DNA of 52,855 nt from an uncultured Clostridia bacterium (GCA_904420095.1 CAJFUB010000033.1:1-52855), one strand, 5' to 3'. Shown: positions 8,364 through 17,236, numbered from the stretch's first letter. Notes: generated by a model not told the origin, from the sequence alone. Made by a program: numbers and translations.

Positions 8364-9433
8364 AAAAGCTGAAAGGAATCAACCGTTCCAGAACCTTTAT
8401 CGGCGCCGCCGTTTTCTTCGTTACGTCGGTCATGCTGCTTTCCGGATTTCTAACATTCCTTTTGATGTATGCCTTCCATGTATTGAACATCGTGCCCGAT
8501 CTGAAGCATGCAACGATGACCATGACGTTTCTGACGCTCGTTCTCAGTATTCTCATTGGCTTTTTCCTGTCTGCAATCCTCAGCCGGATGGTCCTCCGCC
8601 CGCTGCAGCAGCTGATCTTTGCAACGAGAACTGTAGCCAAAGGCGATTTCAGCGCCAAGGTCGATTCCTCCGGCACCGCCGGAGAAGTCCGCGAGCTGAT
8701 TGAAAGCTTTAATGCCATGACAAAAGAGCTTGGCAGCATTGAAATTTTCCGCAATGATTTTATCAATACCTTTTCGCATGAATTTAAGACGCCGATCGTT
8801 TCCATACGCGGTTTTGCAAAGCAGCTCAAATCTCCCTCCGCTACCGAAGAGGAACGGAGCGAATACGCGGACATCATTATCAACGAGGCAGAGCGCCTCT
8901 CCAAAATGTCTTCCAATATTTTACTGCTGTCAAAGCTGGAAAATCAGCAGATCATTACCGACCGCACCTTTTATTCCCTGGATGAGCAGCTTCGCGGCTG
9001 TATTCTCCTCCTTCAGAAGCAGTGGGAAGAGAAAAAGCTCACGCTTACCGTCGACCTGGAAAAAACGGAATATTGCGGCAATCTGGAGCTCATGTCGCAT
9101 GCCTGGAGGAACCTCCTGGAAAACGCTGTTAAATTTTCTCCGGAGGGCGGCAGTATTTCTGTAAAATGCTATAGGAAAGAAGATACAATCCATGTTATAA
9201 TAGAGAATGACTGCCAGGTGCTGAGCCAGGATACCCTGAACCATATATTCGATAAATTTTATCAGGGCGATACCTCCCATGCGGCAAAGGGAAACGGGCT
9301 CGGTCTTCCCTTGGTAAAAAGGATCATACAGCTCTGCGGAGGATACATTACCGTAATCAGCGACAGCAAGCACGGGATATCGTTCGACATCGAGCTGCCC
9401 TGCGCAGATTCTGAAAACGGAGACAAAAAATGA
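8360..9433 (+). CDS. Membrane sensor histidine kinase
   Basis: 357 residues. Two membrane segments (about 14-38 and 52-76) flank a very short extracytoplasmic loop of roughly 12-15 residues, so the signal is probably sensed in or at the membrane, as in kinases that work with ABC transporters. A HAMP region follows (about 77-130), then the H-box with His140 in NTFSHEFKTP, the N-box NLLENAVKF, and the G-box GNGLGLPLVK near 310. The start overlaps the response regulator (ATGA), and the stop overlaps the next gene in the same way. Confidence 0.92.
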   Translation: MKKLKGINRSRTFIGAAVFFVTSVMLLSGFLTFLLMYAFHVLNIVPDLKHATMTMTFLTLVLSILIGFFLSAILSRMVLRPLQQLIFATRTVAKGDFSAKVDSSGTAGEVRELIESFNAMTKELGSIEIFRNDFINTFSHEFKTPIVSIRGFAKQLKSPSATEEERSEYADIIINEAERLSKMSSNILLLSKLENQQIITDRTFYSLDEQLRGCILLLQKQWEEKKLTLTVDLEKTEYCGNLELMSHAWRNLLENAVKFSPEGGSISVKCYRKEDTIHVIIENDCQVLSQDTLNHIFDKFYQGDTSHAAKGNGLGLPLVKRIIQLCGGYITVISDSKHGISFDIELPCADSENGDKK

Positions 9434-11166
9434 ATTTTAAGGAACAGAACAAAACCAGACCGCGTCCCTGGATCAAATATTACAGCTCCCCTTCCGTTGC
9501 GGATCTCGAATATCCGGACGGCACCATGTACGATGTGTTCCGCGAAACGGTCCTGCGGAATCCGGACGCTCCGGCGATCGACTATATGACGAGCCGGATG
9601 ACGTTCCGTACCCTGCACCACGAGGTGCTGCGCTGCGCTGCGGCGCTGAAGGAGCTCGGCGCAGGACGCGGCGACAGGATCACGGTCTGCCTGCCTAACA
9701 TTCCGCAGGCGGTCATCGTATTTTACGCAATTTTATACATAGGCGCGGAAGCAAACATGATTCATCCGCTGTCCTCCGGAAATGAAATCGAATTTTACAT
9801 TAACGAAAGCAAAAGCAAGATTCTTTTTATGTTCGATGCCTTTTTCGGAAAAACGGAGGGAATCCGCTGCCCGTCTCTGCAGAAAATCGTATTTGCGGGC
9901 GCGGCGGATCTGCTTCCCTTTTATCTGCGCGCCGGATTTCGACTGACGCAGGGCAGAAAAATAAAAAAGCCGCAGGAGACCGCTTCCGTATACTCCTGGA
10001 AAACGTTTCTTGGAAAATACAAAACCGCAGAGCTCCGGGACGATTTCGGTGCGACCGGTTTGAAATGCACCGATACCGCCGTAATTCTTTACAGCGGCGG
10101 AACCTCCGGAGTCCAAAAGGGCATCCTGCTTTCCCATCTGAATTTCAACGCGCTGGCCGAACAGACGGCCGCCAACGGTACGGAGAGTATTTTGCCGGGA
10201 GATACCATGCTTGCGGTCCTGCCGATGTTCCACGGCTTTGGCCTTGGCGTATGCATCCATACGGCGATTGCCAAGGGCGTCACGGTAATCCTGGTGCCGC
10301 GCTTCGACGCGGATTCCTTTGCCGAGCTTCTGCGGAAGAAAAAGCCTTCTTTTATTGCAGGCGTTCCCACGCTGTATGAAGCGCTTCTGCGGAACGACCG
10401 GCTGAGGGGCGTTGATTTTTCGGGAATCAAAGGCGTTTTTTCCGGAGGCGACACGCTTCCGCCGGATGTCAAGCTGCGCTTTGACGCGGCGCTTAAGGAC
10501 CGCGGCGCATCCGTGACGCTGCGGGAGGGCTTCGGTCTCACGGAATGCGTAACGGCAAGCGCCCTGACGCCCGCCTCGGAATACCGCAGAGGCAGCGTCG
10601 GCATTCCCTATTCCGATACCTTTTACATGATTGCAGAGCCGGGAAAGACAACAGAGCTTGCGCCCGGCACCGACGGAGAAATCTGTATCAGCGGTCCTAC
10701 GGTAATGAACGGGTATCTGGATAATCCCGAGGAAACGGCGCGGGTTCTCCAGATTCATGAGGACGGCAGACTCTGGCTTCATACCGGTGATCTGGGCTCC
10801 ATGGATGAGGACGGTTTTATCTATTTCAAGTCCAGAATCAAACGGATGGTAAAATGCTCCGGATATTCCGTATATCCCTCGCAGGTCGAAGAAATCATCA
10901 ACTCCCATGAAGCCGTAGCAATTTCCTGCGTGATCGGTGTCCCCGATGACTATAAAATGAACCGGCTGAAGGCCTTTATCGTTCTCAAGGACGGCATTGC
11001 GGAAACGCAGGATGTGAAGGACTCCATCCGCCGTTACTGTATGGAAAGAATCGCGCGTTATGCGGTGCCGAAGGATTTTGTCTTCCGGAAATCCCTTCCT
11101 TTGACGAAAGTAGGGAAAGTGGCGTATACTGTACTGGAACAAGAGGAGATGACATCACATGTCTGA
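9430..11166 (+). CDS. AMP-forming acyl-CoA synthetase / ligase (ANL superfamily)
   Basis: 578 residues with the ANL motifs: the phosphate-binding loop LYSGGTSGVQKG (about 220-231), GEICISGPTVMNGY, HTGDLG (about 453-458), and the C-terminal catalytic lysine region LTKVGKVAYT (about 558-567). The family activates a carboxylic acid to an acyl-adenylate and usually transfers it to CoA. Long- or medium-chain fatty acids are the likely substrates, but specificity cannot be read. There is no carrier domain. The ATG overlaps the kinase stop by 4 bp, making it the third gene of the two-component operon, and its 3' end overlaps yqhQ by 8 bp. This coupling suggests fatty-acid or lipid-precursor activation as part of an envelope response (inference). 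Confidence 0.85.
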   Translation: MNFKEQNKTRPRPWIKYYSSPSVADLEYPDGTMYDVFRETVLRNPDAPAIDYMTSRMTFRTLHHEVLRCAAALKELGAGRGDRITVCLPNIPQAVIVFYAILYIGAEANMIHPLSSGNEIEFYINESKSKILFMFDAFFGKTEGIRCPSLQKIVFAGAADLLPFYLRAGFRLTQGRKIKKPQETASVYSWKTFLGKYKTAELRDDFGATGLKCTDTAVILYSGGTSGVQKGILLSHLNFNALAEQTAANGTESILPGDTMLAVLPMFHGFGLGVCIHTAIAKGVTVILVPRFDADSFAELLRKKKPSFIAGVPTLYEALLRNDRLRGVDFSGIKGVFSGGDTLPPDVKLRFDAALKDRGASVTLREGFGLTECVTASALTPASEYRRGSVGIPYSDTFYMIAEPGKTTELAPGTDGEICISGPTVMNGYLDNPEETARVLQIHEDGRLWLHTGDLGSMDEDGFIYFKSRIKRMVKCSGYSVYPSQVEEIINSHEAVAISCVIGVPDDYKMNRLKAFIVLKDGIAETQDVKDSIRRYCMERIARYAVPKDFVFRKSLPLTKVGKVAYTVLEQEEMTSHV

Positions 11167-12208
11167 TAAATCGAAAGCAAGTCATAAGAAGCATAAAATG
11201 ACAGAGGGGAAAAAGATCTGTTCTGTCGGCGGGCAGGCGCTGATGGAGGGAATCATGATGCTTGGCCCGCACGGGATGGCGCAGGTCGTCCGAGACCCGG
11301 AGGGAGAGCTCGTGATTAAAAAGCAGGAAATCACCCCTTGGGTCCGTAAAAACAAGTTTCTCGGCCTGCCGCTCGTACGCGGCGGCGTTACGCTGGTTGA
11401 TTCCATGCGTCGAGGGATGAAGGCGCTTTTTGATTCTGCCGAAATTGCCGCCGCGGAGGAGGATCCCAATTACAAGCCGTCTAAATTCGACGAGTGGGTA
11501 GAAAAGAAGCTTGGCAACAAAGCAATGGGCGTATTCATGACGATTTCCATGATTCTCGCAGTCGCTTTCTCCGTAGGACTTTTCTTTCTCCTGCCGAATC
11601 TGATTTCTTCCTTCTGCATCCCGAAGGCCGCGCCGAAAATCGTGTACAATCTCTGCGAGGGAATCGTGCGGCTGGCGATCTTTATGGGGTATATGATCAT
11701 CATCGCCAAAATGAAGGATATCCGGCGCGTTTATATGTACCACGGCGCCGAGCATAAAACGATTCATTGCTTCGAGCATGAGGAAGAGCTGACGGTGGAA
11801 AACGTCAGAAAATATTCCAAACACCATCCGCGCTGCGGAACCGCTTTTCTTTTTGTCGTCATGATTATCAGTATTCTGATTTATTCGATCGTTCCCCGCT
11901 TTTCCGTCATATGGCTCAACATCGGGATGCGGATCCTGCTGCTTCCGCTGATTGCGGGAATCAGCTACGAATTCAACCGCTTTGCCGGGAAGCATAACAA
12001 TCGCCTGACAAAAATCCTGCGCGCCCCCGGCATGGCAATGCAGCGTTTTACAACAAGAGAACCGGACGACGATATGATCGAGGTCGCCATCGTTGCGCTG
12101 AAGGAGGCCTTGAAATTCGAGGAAGCTTACGAAGCCGTTCCGAATTACAGCGCGCTCGGCAAAGAACCGGAAAGCCCGGACGCCCTGCCGGATCATGAAG
12201 CTGTCTGA
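11159..12208 (+). CDS. yqhQ: DUF1385 family membrane protein
   Basis: 349 residues. Typical family motifs are present: CSVGGQALMEGIMMLGP near residue 21, YHGAEHKTIHCFEHE near 195, and HHPRCGTAFLF near 223. The conserved His, Glu and Cys suggest a metal site. Hydrophobic segments lie at about 120-150, 165-185, 225-250 and 255-275. The biochemical role is unknown. In many Clostridia this gene sits beside prmC and prfA. Here it overlaps prmC by 14 bp, but no prfA follows. Confidence 0.88.
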   Translation: MSDKSKASHKKHKMTEGKKICSVGGQALMEGIMMLGPHGMAQVVRDPEGELVIKKQEITPWVRKNKFLGLPLVRGGVTLVDSMRRGMKALFDSAEIAAAEEDPNYKPSKFDEWVEKKLGNKAMGVFMTISMILAVAFSVGLFFLLPNLISSFCIPKAAPKIVYNLCEGIVRLAIFMGYMIIIAKMKDIRRVYMYHGAEHKTIHCFEHEEELTVENVRKYSKHHPRCGTAFLFVVMIISILIYSIVPRFSVIWLNIGMRILLLPLIAGISYEFNRFAGKHNNRLTKILRAPGMAMQRFTTREPDDDMIEVAIVALKEALKFEEAYEAVPNYSALGKEPESPDALPDHEAV

Positions 12209-13037
12209 CTGGCGCGCGGCCTGCGCACTGCCCGTTCAGGAAAAAGACCTTTTAATCGAGTCGGTCTGCGGCATAGATAAACTCCATATCGTATCGGACG
12301 GAGCCTCCGTTCTGCTTTCGGATCAGATGCTTGAAAAGCTGGCGCACCTGCAGGCGCGCCGTCTTCGCGGAGAACCGCTGCAGTACGTGCTTGGCTTTGC
12401 TTATTTTTTGGGCCGTCGCTTCCGCGTATGTCCGGGCGTCCTGATCCCCCGCCCCGATACGGAATTTCTTGTGGCGGAAGCGGTCGCATGGATCCGAAGA
12501 AAAAGCAAGCCGCACAGCCGCGTGCTGGATCTTTGTACCGGCAGCGGCTGTGTCGGCATCAGCATCATAAAAGAATTGGAACAGGACCGATCCGCCGGCG
12601 TGGAGCTGGTAATGAGCGATGTGTCCGAGCAGGCGCTTGCCGTAGCAAAAGAAAACTGCGCGCATCTGGACGGTCGCTGTGAGAAAATAAGCTTTATAAA
12701 ATCCGATTATTTCGCCTCCCTGCCTTCCCTGCCGTTTGATGTGATCGTTTCGAATCCCCCATATATCAAAACGGACGATCTCGCAGGTCTCGCATGCGAG
12801 GTCCGCGACCACGAGCCGCGGATTGCGCTGGACGGCGGCGCAGACGGCCTTATGGCATATCGAAAAATTGCCGCCGGCATTCTGCAATTTCTAAAGGAAG
12901 ACGGACATCTGTTTCTGGAGGTCGGCTTTGACGAGGCCGAGCAGGTAAAGGCGCTTTTTGAGCCGAAATTCTCACAAATCGACATCGTTCGGGACCTGAA
13001 TGGATTCGGCCGCGTGCTGCATTTGTATAACGCATGA
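12195..13037 (+). CDS. prmC: Peptide chain release factor N5-glutamine methyltransferase
   Basis: 280 residues. PrmC methylates the glutamine of the GGQ motif in release factors using S-adenosylmethionine. Seen here are the N-terminal helical domain with LRGEPLQYVLG, the SAM-binding loop VLDLCTGSGCVGIS, and the catalytic NPPY at residues 187-190. Length is normal. The start lies inside the end of yqhQ, indicating coupling. Confidence 0.93.
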   Translation: MKLSDWRAACALPVQEKDLLIESVCGIDKLHIVSDGASVLLSDQMLEKLAHLQARRLRGEPLQYVLGFAYFLGRRFRVCPGVLIPRPDTEFLVAEAVAWIRRKSKPHSRVLDLCTGSGCVGISIIKELEQDRSAGVELVMSDVSEQALAVAKENCAHLDGRCEKISFIKSDYFASLPSLPFDVIVSNPPYIKTDDLAGLACEVRDHEPRIALDGGADGLMAYRKIAAGILQFLKEDGHLFLEVGFDEAEQVKALFEPKFSQIDIVRDLNGFGRVLHLYNA

Positions 13038-13073
13038 TTTTCCTGCCCATACTCTCTCCCGAAGGGATTATAT

Positions 13074-13721
13074 ATGGCGGCGAATATCATTCTTCTTGTG
13101 CTTCTAATCATTTTATTTCTTGTGCTCGCGCTATTCTCGTTGAATCTGAATATCGTGATCACCTTCTATGCTTCCACGGAAATACAAAAATTATATCAAT
13201 ATGCCATTTCTGTCCGCAGCGAAAAACGCTTCCTTGAGCTGTACCGGATCACGGAGGAGCGCCGGAAAAAGCCGAAACGCAAAACGCAAAAAAAGAAAAC
13301 GCCCGCCTCCAGAAAATTAAAGTCCAATTTTCAAAGCTTCAAGCCATATATTGAAATTCACAGGCTCTCCTTTTTGGGCGAAATTTCGTTCGGAAGCGCC
13401 GACCACACGGCGCTCGCTGCAGGAGGTCTAAACGCTGCCGCAGGCGCGCTTACGGCATTGCTCGGATCGCTGGCATCGAAAATTTCTGTAAGCCGGATTG
13501 ACATCCGGCCCGTTTACGATGATACGATCCGGCTCAATTTTCTGTTCGAATGCATAGTAAAATGCAATACCGGCAATATTATTAGCACAACATTGAATAT
13601 CTTGAAAGGAAGGAAGCAAAATGTCAAATCCTATCAACGACGTCATGTCGACCGCAATGAGCAGCATCAAGGAAATGGTGGATGTAAACACAGTGATCGG
13701 AGAAGCTGTGCAAACGCCTGA
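13074..13721 (+). CDS. DUF2953-type membrane-associated protein with tail overlapping gerW
   Basis: 215 residues. One N-terminal membrane segment (about 4-26) is followed by a very basic linker (RRKKPKRKTQKKK, about 63-75) and a soluble domain containing GALTALLGSLAS and ISVSRIDIRPVY, as in DUF2953 proteins that commonly precede ytfJ/gerW in Clostridia. The frame runs 101 bp into gerW. Its last 30 or so residues (from about 185) look unlike protein sequence and are probably a read-through tail from a lost stop. Function is unknown; the neighbourhood suggests a spore or envelope role. Confidence 0.65.
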   Translation: MAANIILLVLLIILFLVLALFSLNLNIVITFYASTEIQKLYQYAISVRSEKRFLELYRITEERRKKPKRKTQKKKTPASRKLKSNFQSFKPYIEIHRLSFLGEISFGSADHTALAAGGLNAAAGALTALLGSLASKISVSRIDIRPVYDDTIRLNFLFECIVKCNTGNIISTTLNILKGRKQNVKSYQRRHVDRNEQHQGNGGCKHSDRRSCANA

Positions 13722-14124
13722 TGGCTCCGTAATCATACCGATCTGCAAAGTGTGCTTTGGAATTGCGTCCGGCGGCGGCGAATACCAGGGAAGCATCGAC
13801 TTTTCAAATCCCATGGCCGGCGTCAGCAAGCCGCTTGACGATAAATTCGTCGTTCCCGTAAAATATCCGTTCGCAGGAGGATGTGCAACAGGCGTTTCCA
13901 TCACTCCGACGGCTTTCATCAAATCAGGCGCCGGAGAGGTACAGCTGGTGCCGATCGACAGCAGCAATACGCTTGATAAGCTCGTAAATATGGTGCCCGA
14001 TCTTTTCAATAAAATCATGAATCTGATTTCGGAAAAAACCGGACAATCCCAATCCGAGAGCCGGAACAATTCCTCCGGCGGCGCGGACGCTTCCGCGGCG
14101 GAATTTTATGCGCCGGAAGAATAA
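13621..14124 (+). CDS. ytfJ: GerW/YtfJ family sporulation protein
   Basis: 167 residues. The N-terminus MSNPINDVMSTAMSSIKEMV, the central GVSITPTAFI and the Gly-rich stretch FGIASGGGEY match YtfJ/GerW. The Bacillus homologue is made in the forespore and needed for efficient germination. The ATG follows AAAGGAAGG. The C-terminus (from about 140) is a low-complexity Ser/Ala tail. It ends 4 bp from the convergent dat gene, with no room for a separate terminator. Confidence 0.88.
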   Translation: MSNPINDVMSTAMSSIKEMVDVNTVIGEAVQTPDGSVIIPICKVCFGIASGGGEYQGSIDFSNPMAGVSKPLDDKFVVPVKYPFAGGCATGVSITPTAFIKSGAGEVQLVPIDSSNTLDKLVNMVPDLFNKIMNLISEKTGQSQSESRNNSSGGADASAAEFYAPEE

Positions 14125-14128
14125 AACA

Positions 14129-14974
14129 TCAGCCGTTCATAAAATCATTGAACTCCTGATAGACCGCGGAGCGGATCCTCCCCAATCGAGCCGGATCCTT
14201 TCCGCCTACAGGCTTGCCATCTATTTCAACAGCCTGTATACATAGGGTGGAAGAACTCGATACGATCACCTCATCCGCGTCCATGAGCTCCTTCAGCGTA
14301 AAAGGCGTTTCGTCAACCGGAATGCCGAGAACGCCGCACTGATCGATCAGATGGCGTCTTGCAATTCCCGGCAAAATATAACGGTCTGCCGGCGCCGTAC
14401 GGAATACGCCGTTTTTCAAAATATGCACGTTGCAGTGAGAGCACTCCGTAACGCGGTCTCCCCTGTGCAATACGGCCTCGTCGCAGCCGGCTCTTCTTGC
14501 TTTTTCCGCCGCCATGACGCTTGGAAGCAGATTGATGGTTTTAATGTTGCAGTGGAGATATCTCGTATCTTCCAGCGTAATCAGTTTATATCTTGCGTCC
14601 TCGCCGGGGGTTGAGCCCGGTTTGACCATAATCATCAAATTTGCCTTCGTTCCCGCATCCGGAAAAACATGGTTGCGCAGCGCAGTTCCGCGGGAAACCT
14701 GCCAGTAAACGCTTACGCGTTCATATTCGGACCTGGAGACGGCCTCCTGCAGAATCGCTTTCATCTCTGCTTTCGTGTAAGGAATCTCAATTTCAATCAT
14801 AGAAGCGCTGCGATAAAGACGATCCACATGCTCGTCAAGCGCAAAAATTTTCCCATTATACGCCAAAGAAAAATCATATACGCCGTCTCCGAAATAGCAG
14901 GCTCTGTCCAGCATCGGGATCTGCATTTCTTCCAGCGGGCCGAATTTCCCGTTGTAATATCCAACTTCCTTCAT
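14129..14974 (-). CDS. dat: D-amino-acid (D-alanine) aminotransferase, PLP fold type IV
   Basis: 281 residues from the ATG at 14972-14974, which follows GGAAGGAAT and overlaps the scpB stop by 4 bp. Longer frames upstream lie inside scpB and are rejected. The family interconverts D-alanine and D-glutamate through pyruvate and 2-oxoglutarate, supplying D-Glu for peptidoglycan. Diagnostic features are YFGDGVYDF near the start, QVSRGTALRNHVFP (about 92-105), the PLP lysine Lys145 in NIKTINLLPSVMA, and EVIVSSSSTLC near the end. The D-specific reading rests on the RGxxxRNH motif; a branched-chain transaminase is less likely. Confidence 0.88.
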   Translation of the reverse strand: MKEVGYYNGKFGPLEEMQIPMLDRACYFGDGVYDFSLAYNGKIFALDEHVDRLYRSASMIEIEIPYTKAEMKAILQEAVSRSEYERVSVYWQVSRGTALRNHVFPDAGTKANLMIMVKPGSTPGEDARYKLITLEDTRYLHCNIKTINLLPSVMAAEKARRAGCDEAVLHRGDRVTECSHCNVHILKNGVFRTAPADRYILPGIARRHLIDQCGVLGIPVDETPFTLKELMDADEVIVSSSSTLCIQAVEIDGKPVGGKDPARLGRIRSAVYQEFNDFMNG

Positions 14975-15549
14975 TTTTGTATTCCTTCCCCTTCGTCTGT
15001 TTCTTTCGGTTCCTCCTCCGCAAGCGCAGGGAGCTGGCTGAGATCGCTCAGGCCAATGCTTTTCAAAAAAAGCTCGGTTGTCGCATAGAGAGCCGGTCGG
15101 CCCGGGCTGTCTGCCTTTCCGCATTCGACAACGAGACCACGTTCTACAAGCTTAGCCAGCACGCCGTCGCTGTTGACGCCTCGAACCAGTTCGATGCCCG
15201 CCCTCGTTACGGGCTGATTATATGCGATAATGGTGAGTGTTTCCATGGCGGCTCTGCTGAGATTCCCGGAGGCCGTTTCCTGAAAATACACGCTCAGATC
15301 CTCGTAATAATCCGGATTAGAAGAAAGCTGCCAGCCGTCTCCGACGGTTCTTAAAAGGATCCCGCCCTTCCGTGCCGCATATCTTGCGGAAAGGCGCTGC
15401 ATGACATCCTGCGCTTCCTGCTTTTTCACCTTCAAAACGAGACAGAGCTCATCCGGACGAATGACTCCGCCCGAGGCAAAGAGCAGCGCCTCCGCAGCCG
15501 CCTCCTTTTTGCTGTATATCGGTTCATTCAAATATTGGTCCATCCCCAA
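14971..15549 (-). CDS. scpB: Segregation and condensation protein B
   Basis: 192 residues, normal for ScpB, with two winged-helix domains. The typical motif ETLTIIAYNQPVTRAGIELV lies near residues 103-122, and GRPALYATTELFL near 150-162. ScpB binds ScpA, which bridges the SMC dimer, for chromosome condensation. The start overlaps the end of scpA by 26 bp, so the two are coupled. Confidence 0.93.
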   Translation of the reverse strand: MGMDQYLNEPIYSKKEAAAEALLFASGGVIRPDELCLVLKVKKQEAQDVMQRLSARYAARKGGILLRTVGDGWQLSSNPDYYEDLSVYFQETASGNLSRAAMETLTIIAYNQPVTRAGIELVRGVNSDGVLAKLVERGLVVECGKADSPGRPALYATTELFLKSIGLSDLSQLPALAEEEPKETDEGEGIQK

Positions 15550-16309
15550 ACTCTCCGTTCAAATCCTTTTCGCTGATCTCTTCGCCCGGCAAAATTTCAA
15601 TCTCTCCAAAATTTTCCGTTTGCTCTGCCCGGACGCGCTTTCGGCGCTCCAGCTCCAGCAGGGCCAGAAAGCCCGTTACGATTTCCGTCCGGCTGCTTTT
15701 TCCAAAAGAAAAAAGCTCAGAGAACCTGGCTCTTGTCCGGCGGAGAACGCTCTTCACAACCTGCTTCATTTTGTCGCGCAGGCTGACCTTTTCCACCTTC
15801 AGGATGCGTTCCATTTTCTCCCGGTCATCATTCCTGCGCAGTCTGTAGCGCATCCGAACTTCTGCGAAGCAGTCCGCAAACACATCCGGATCGATTTCCG
15901 GCAGCGCGTATTTCTTCGGGAACTCGAGCGCTTCCGGCATTTTATAGTAAGCCTTCGACCAGTAACGGTAGCGCTCCGTTATTTCCGGCGTGGCGTCTCT
16001 GTATTTTTTATACTGCGCCAGGCGCCGGGCCAGCTCCTCTTCCGTAATTTCCTCTTCTTCTTTTTCCTGCTTTGGCAGGAGCCTTTTCGATTTCAAATGC
16101 ATCAGCCAGCTTGCCATAACGAGGAATTCCGAGGCCATTTCCATATTAAAATGCTCTTTGAGCACGTCGAGATACTGGTCCGCGATCAGACTGATTCGGA
16201 TATCGGTAATTTCAAGCTTGTTGCGTTCGAGAAGCGTAAGGAGCAGGTCAAACGGGCCCTCGAATACATCCAGCTTGATATTGATTTCTGATTTCTGTTC
16301 CTCGGACAA
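15524..16309 (-). CDS. scpA: Segregation and condensation protein A (kleisin)
   Basis: 261 residues from a TTG at 16307-16309, chosen because AGGGAGG lies 9 nt upstream and the protein then begins MSEEQKSEINIKLDVFEGPF, as in the family. A GTG 36 bp further upstream has no ribosome-binding site. The kleisin N-terminus contains FEGPFDLLLTLLERNKLEI, the middle is acidic (EKEEEEITEEE), and the C-terminal winged helix includes IVTGFLALLELERRK. It is the first gene of scpA-scpB-dat and diverges from the M50-like gene. Confidence 0.92.
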   Translation of the reverse strand: MSEEQKSEINIKLDVFEGPFDLLLTLLERNKLEITDIRISLIADQYLDVLKEHFNMEMASEFLVMASWLMHLKSKRLLPKQEKEEEEITEEELARRLAQYKKYRDATPEITERYRYWSKAYYKMPEALEFPKKYALPEIDPDVFADCFAEVRMRYRLRRNDDREKMERILKVEKVSLRDKMKQVVKSVLRRTRARFSELFSFGKSSRTEIVTGFLALLELERRKRVRAEQTENFGEIEILPGEEISEKDLNGEFGDGPIFE

Positions 16310-16395
16310 TACCGGAATCCTCCCTGGAAAGCGATTTGATACCACTTCAGTATATCACGATTTGAGTAAAAATTCATCCTTTTTCCAAGCATTAT

Positions 16396-16424
16396 TTGCT
16401 TTTTCCTAAAGATGATGCTATACT
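16396..16424 (+). promoter_or_regulatory. Sigma-A-type promoter of the M50-like gene
   Basis: TTGCTT (16396-16401), 17-nt spacer, TATACT (16419-16424). It lies 45 bp before the ATG at 16469. Confidence 0.55.
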
Positions 16425-16468
16425 CGTTTTGTTTTTATGAGTGATTTTTACTGACGAGAGAGGTTTCT

Positions 16469-17236
16469 ATGTCTTTATCTGCTTTTGGACTTTCTGTCGA
16501 TTATATTGTAGAGCAGCTGCTCGGGATTCCCGGCTTCGTGCTTTTCCTCTGCTTTCGGGGATTCTGCGAGGCCTGGACCGCGCTGAAGCTGGGAGATAAT
16601 ACGGCGTATTTAAACGGGTATCTGACGATGAATCCGAAGAAGCACATTAATCCGATCGGTTTTGTTTTTTTGATTGTATTCGGGTTTGGATTCAGCAATC
16701 CGGTTCCTACAAATTCCAGAAATTATAAGCATCTCAAACGCGATAATGCCATTCAGATTCTTTCCGCTCCGCTGAGCGGCGTCGTGCTGATGGTTCTTTC
16801 CTGTTTTGCCCTTTATCTGTTCTGGTTTATCGGGTTCCGCTTCAACCTGGTAACGCGGCCGCTTCCGATTTTTTATTTCGGATCCGGCTATGATATTCTG
16901 CGTACCGCCATTACAAGCGTGGGGACGGGAGCGATGCTTTACAACGCGTTCCTCTGCATTCTTGCGCAGACCGCGACGGTTTCGATTTTTCTGGCCGTGT
17001 TTTTCCTGCTGCCCCTGCCCGGCTTCGACGGATACCGCCTGATTGCGAACTTTCTGCCGTACCGGTATTATTCTGCGCTTTACAGAATCGAAAAATATAA
17101 TATGTATATCTTCATCGTTTTTATTTTGCTGCTGAATTTCATACCGGGGTTCTACAATATCGTATCCGTTCCCGCCTCCGCCGTATTAAACGGGTCGAAT
17201 TTTATTTTCACAAAGCTGCTGCTGCTCGTTTTATGA
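16469..17236 (+). CDS. Site-2-protease-like (M50) membrane protein without the HExxH motif
   Basis: 255 residues, strongly hydrophobic, with about five or six membrane segments. The family frame is clear: FRGFCEAWTALKLGDNTAYLNGYLTMNPKKHINPIG (given in part: residues 29-48 then 49-64) follows the usual order of zinc-site helix, AxxLGD, LNPxxHIDPIG. However, the zinc-binding HExxH is RGFCE (30-34), lacking both histidines and shifting the glutamate, and the C-terminal NxxPxxxLDG is FLLPLPGFDG (Asp187 kept). It should therefore not be a protease, and may act as a scaffold or substrate-binding pseudoprotease. Active M50 homologues often sit next to scpAB in Clostridia. Confidence 0.85.
   Translation: MSLSAFGLSVDYIVEQLLGIPGFVLFLCFRGFCEAWTALKLGDNTAYLNGYLTMNPKKHINPIGFVFLIVFGFGFSNPVPTNSRNYKHLKRDNAIQILSAPLSGVVLMVLSCFALYLFWFIGFRFNLVTRPLPIFYFGSGYDILRTAITSVGTGAMLYNAFLCILAQTATVSIFLAVFFLLPLPGFDGYRLIANFLPYRYYSALYRIEKYNMYIFIVFILLLNFIPGFYNIVSVPASAVLNGSNFIFTKLLLLVL

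Noticed and set aside
9733..11142. Long antisense frame opposite the acyl-CoA synthetase, and similar ones opposite nrdD, purL and scpA
   Set aside because: Mirror frames of strongly coding genes; no ribosome-binding sites or recognisable domains.
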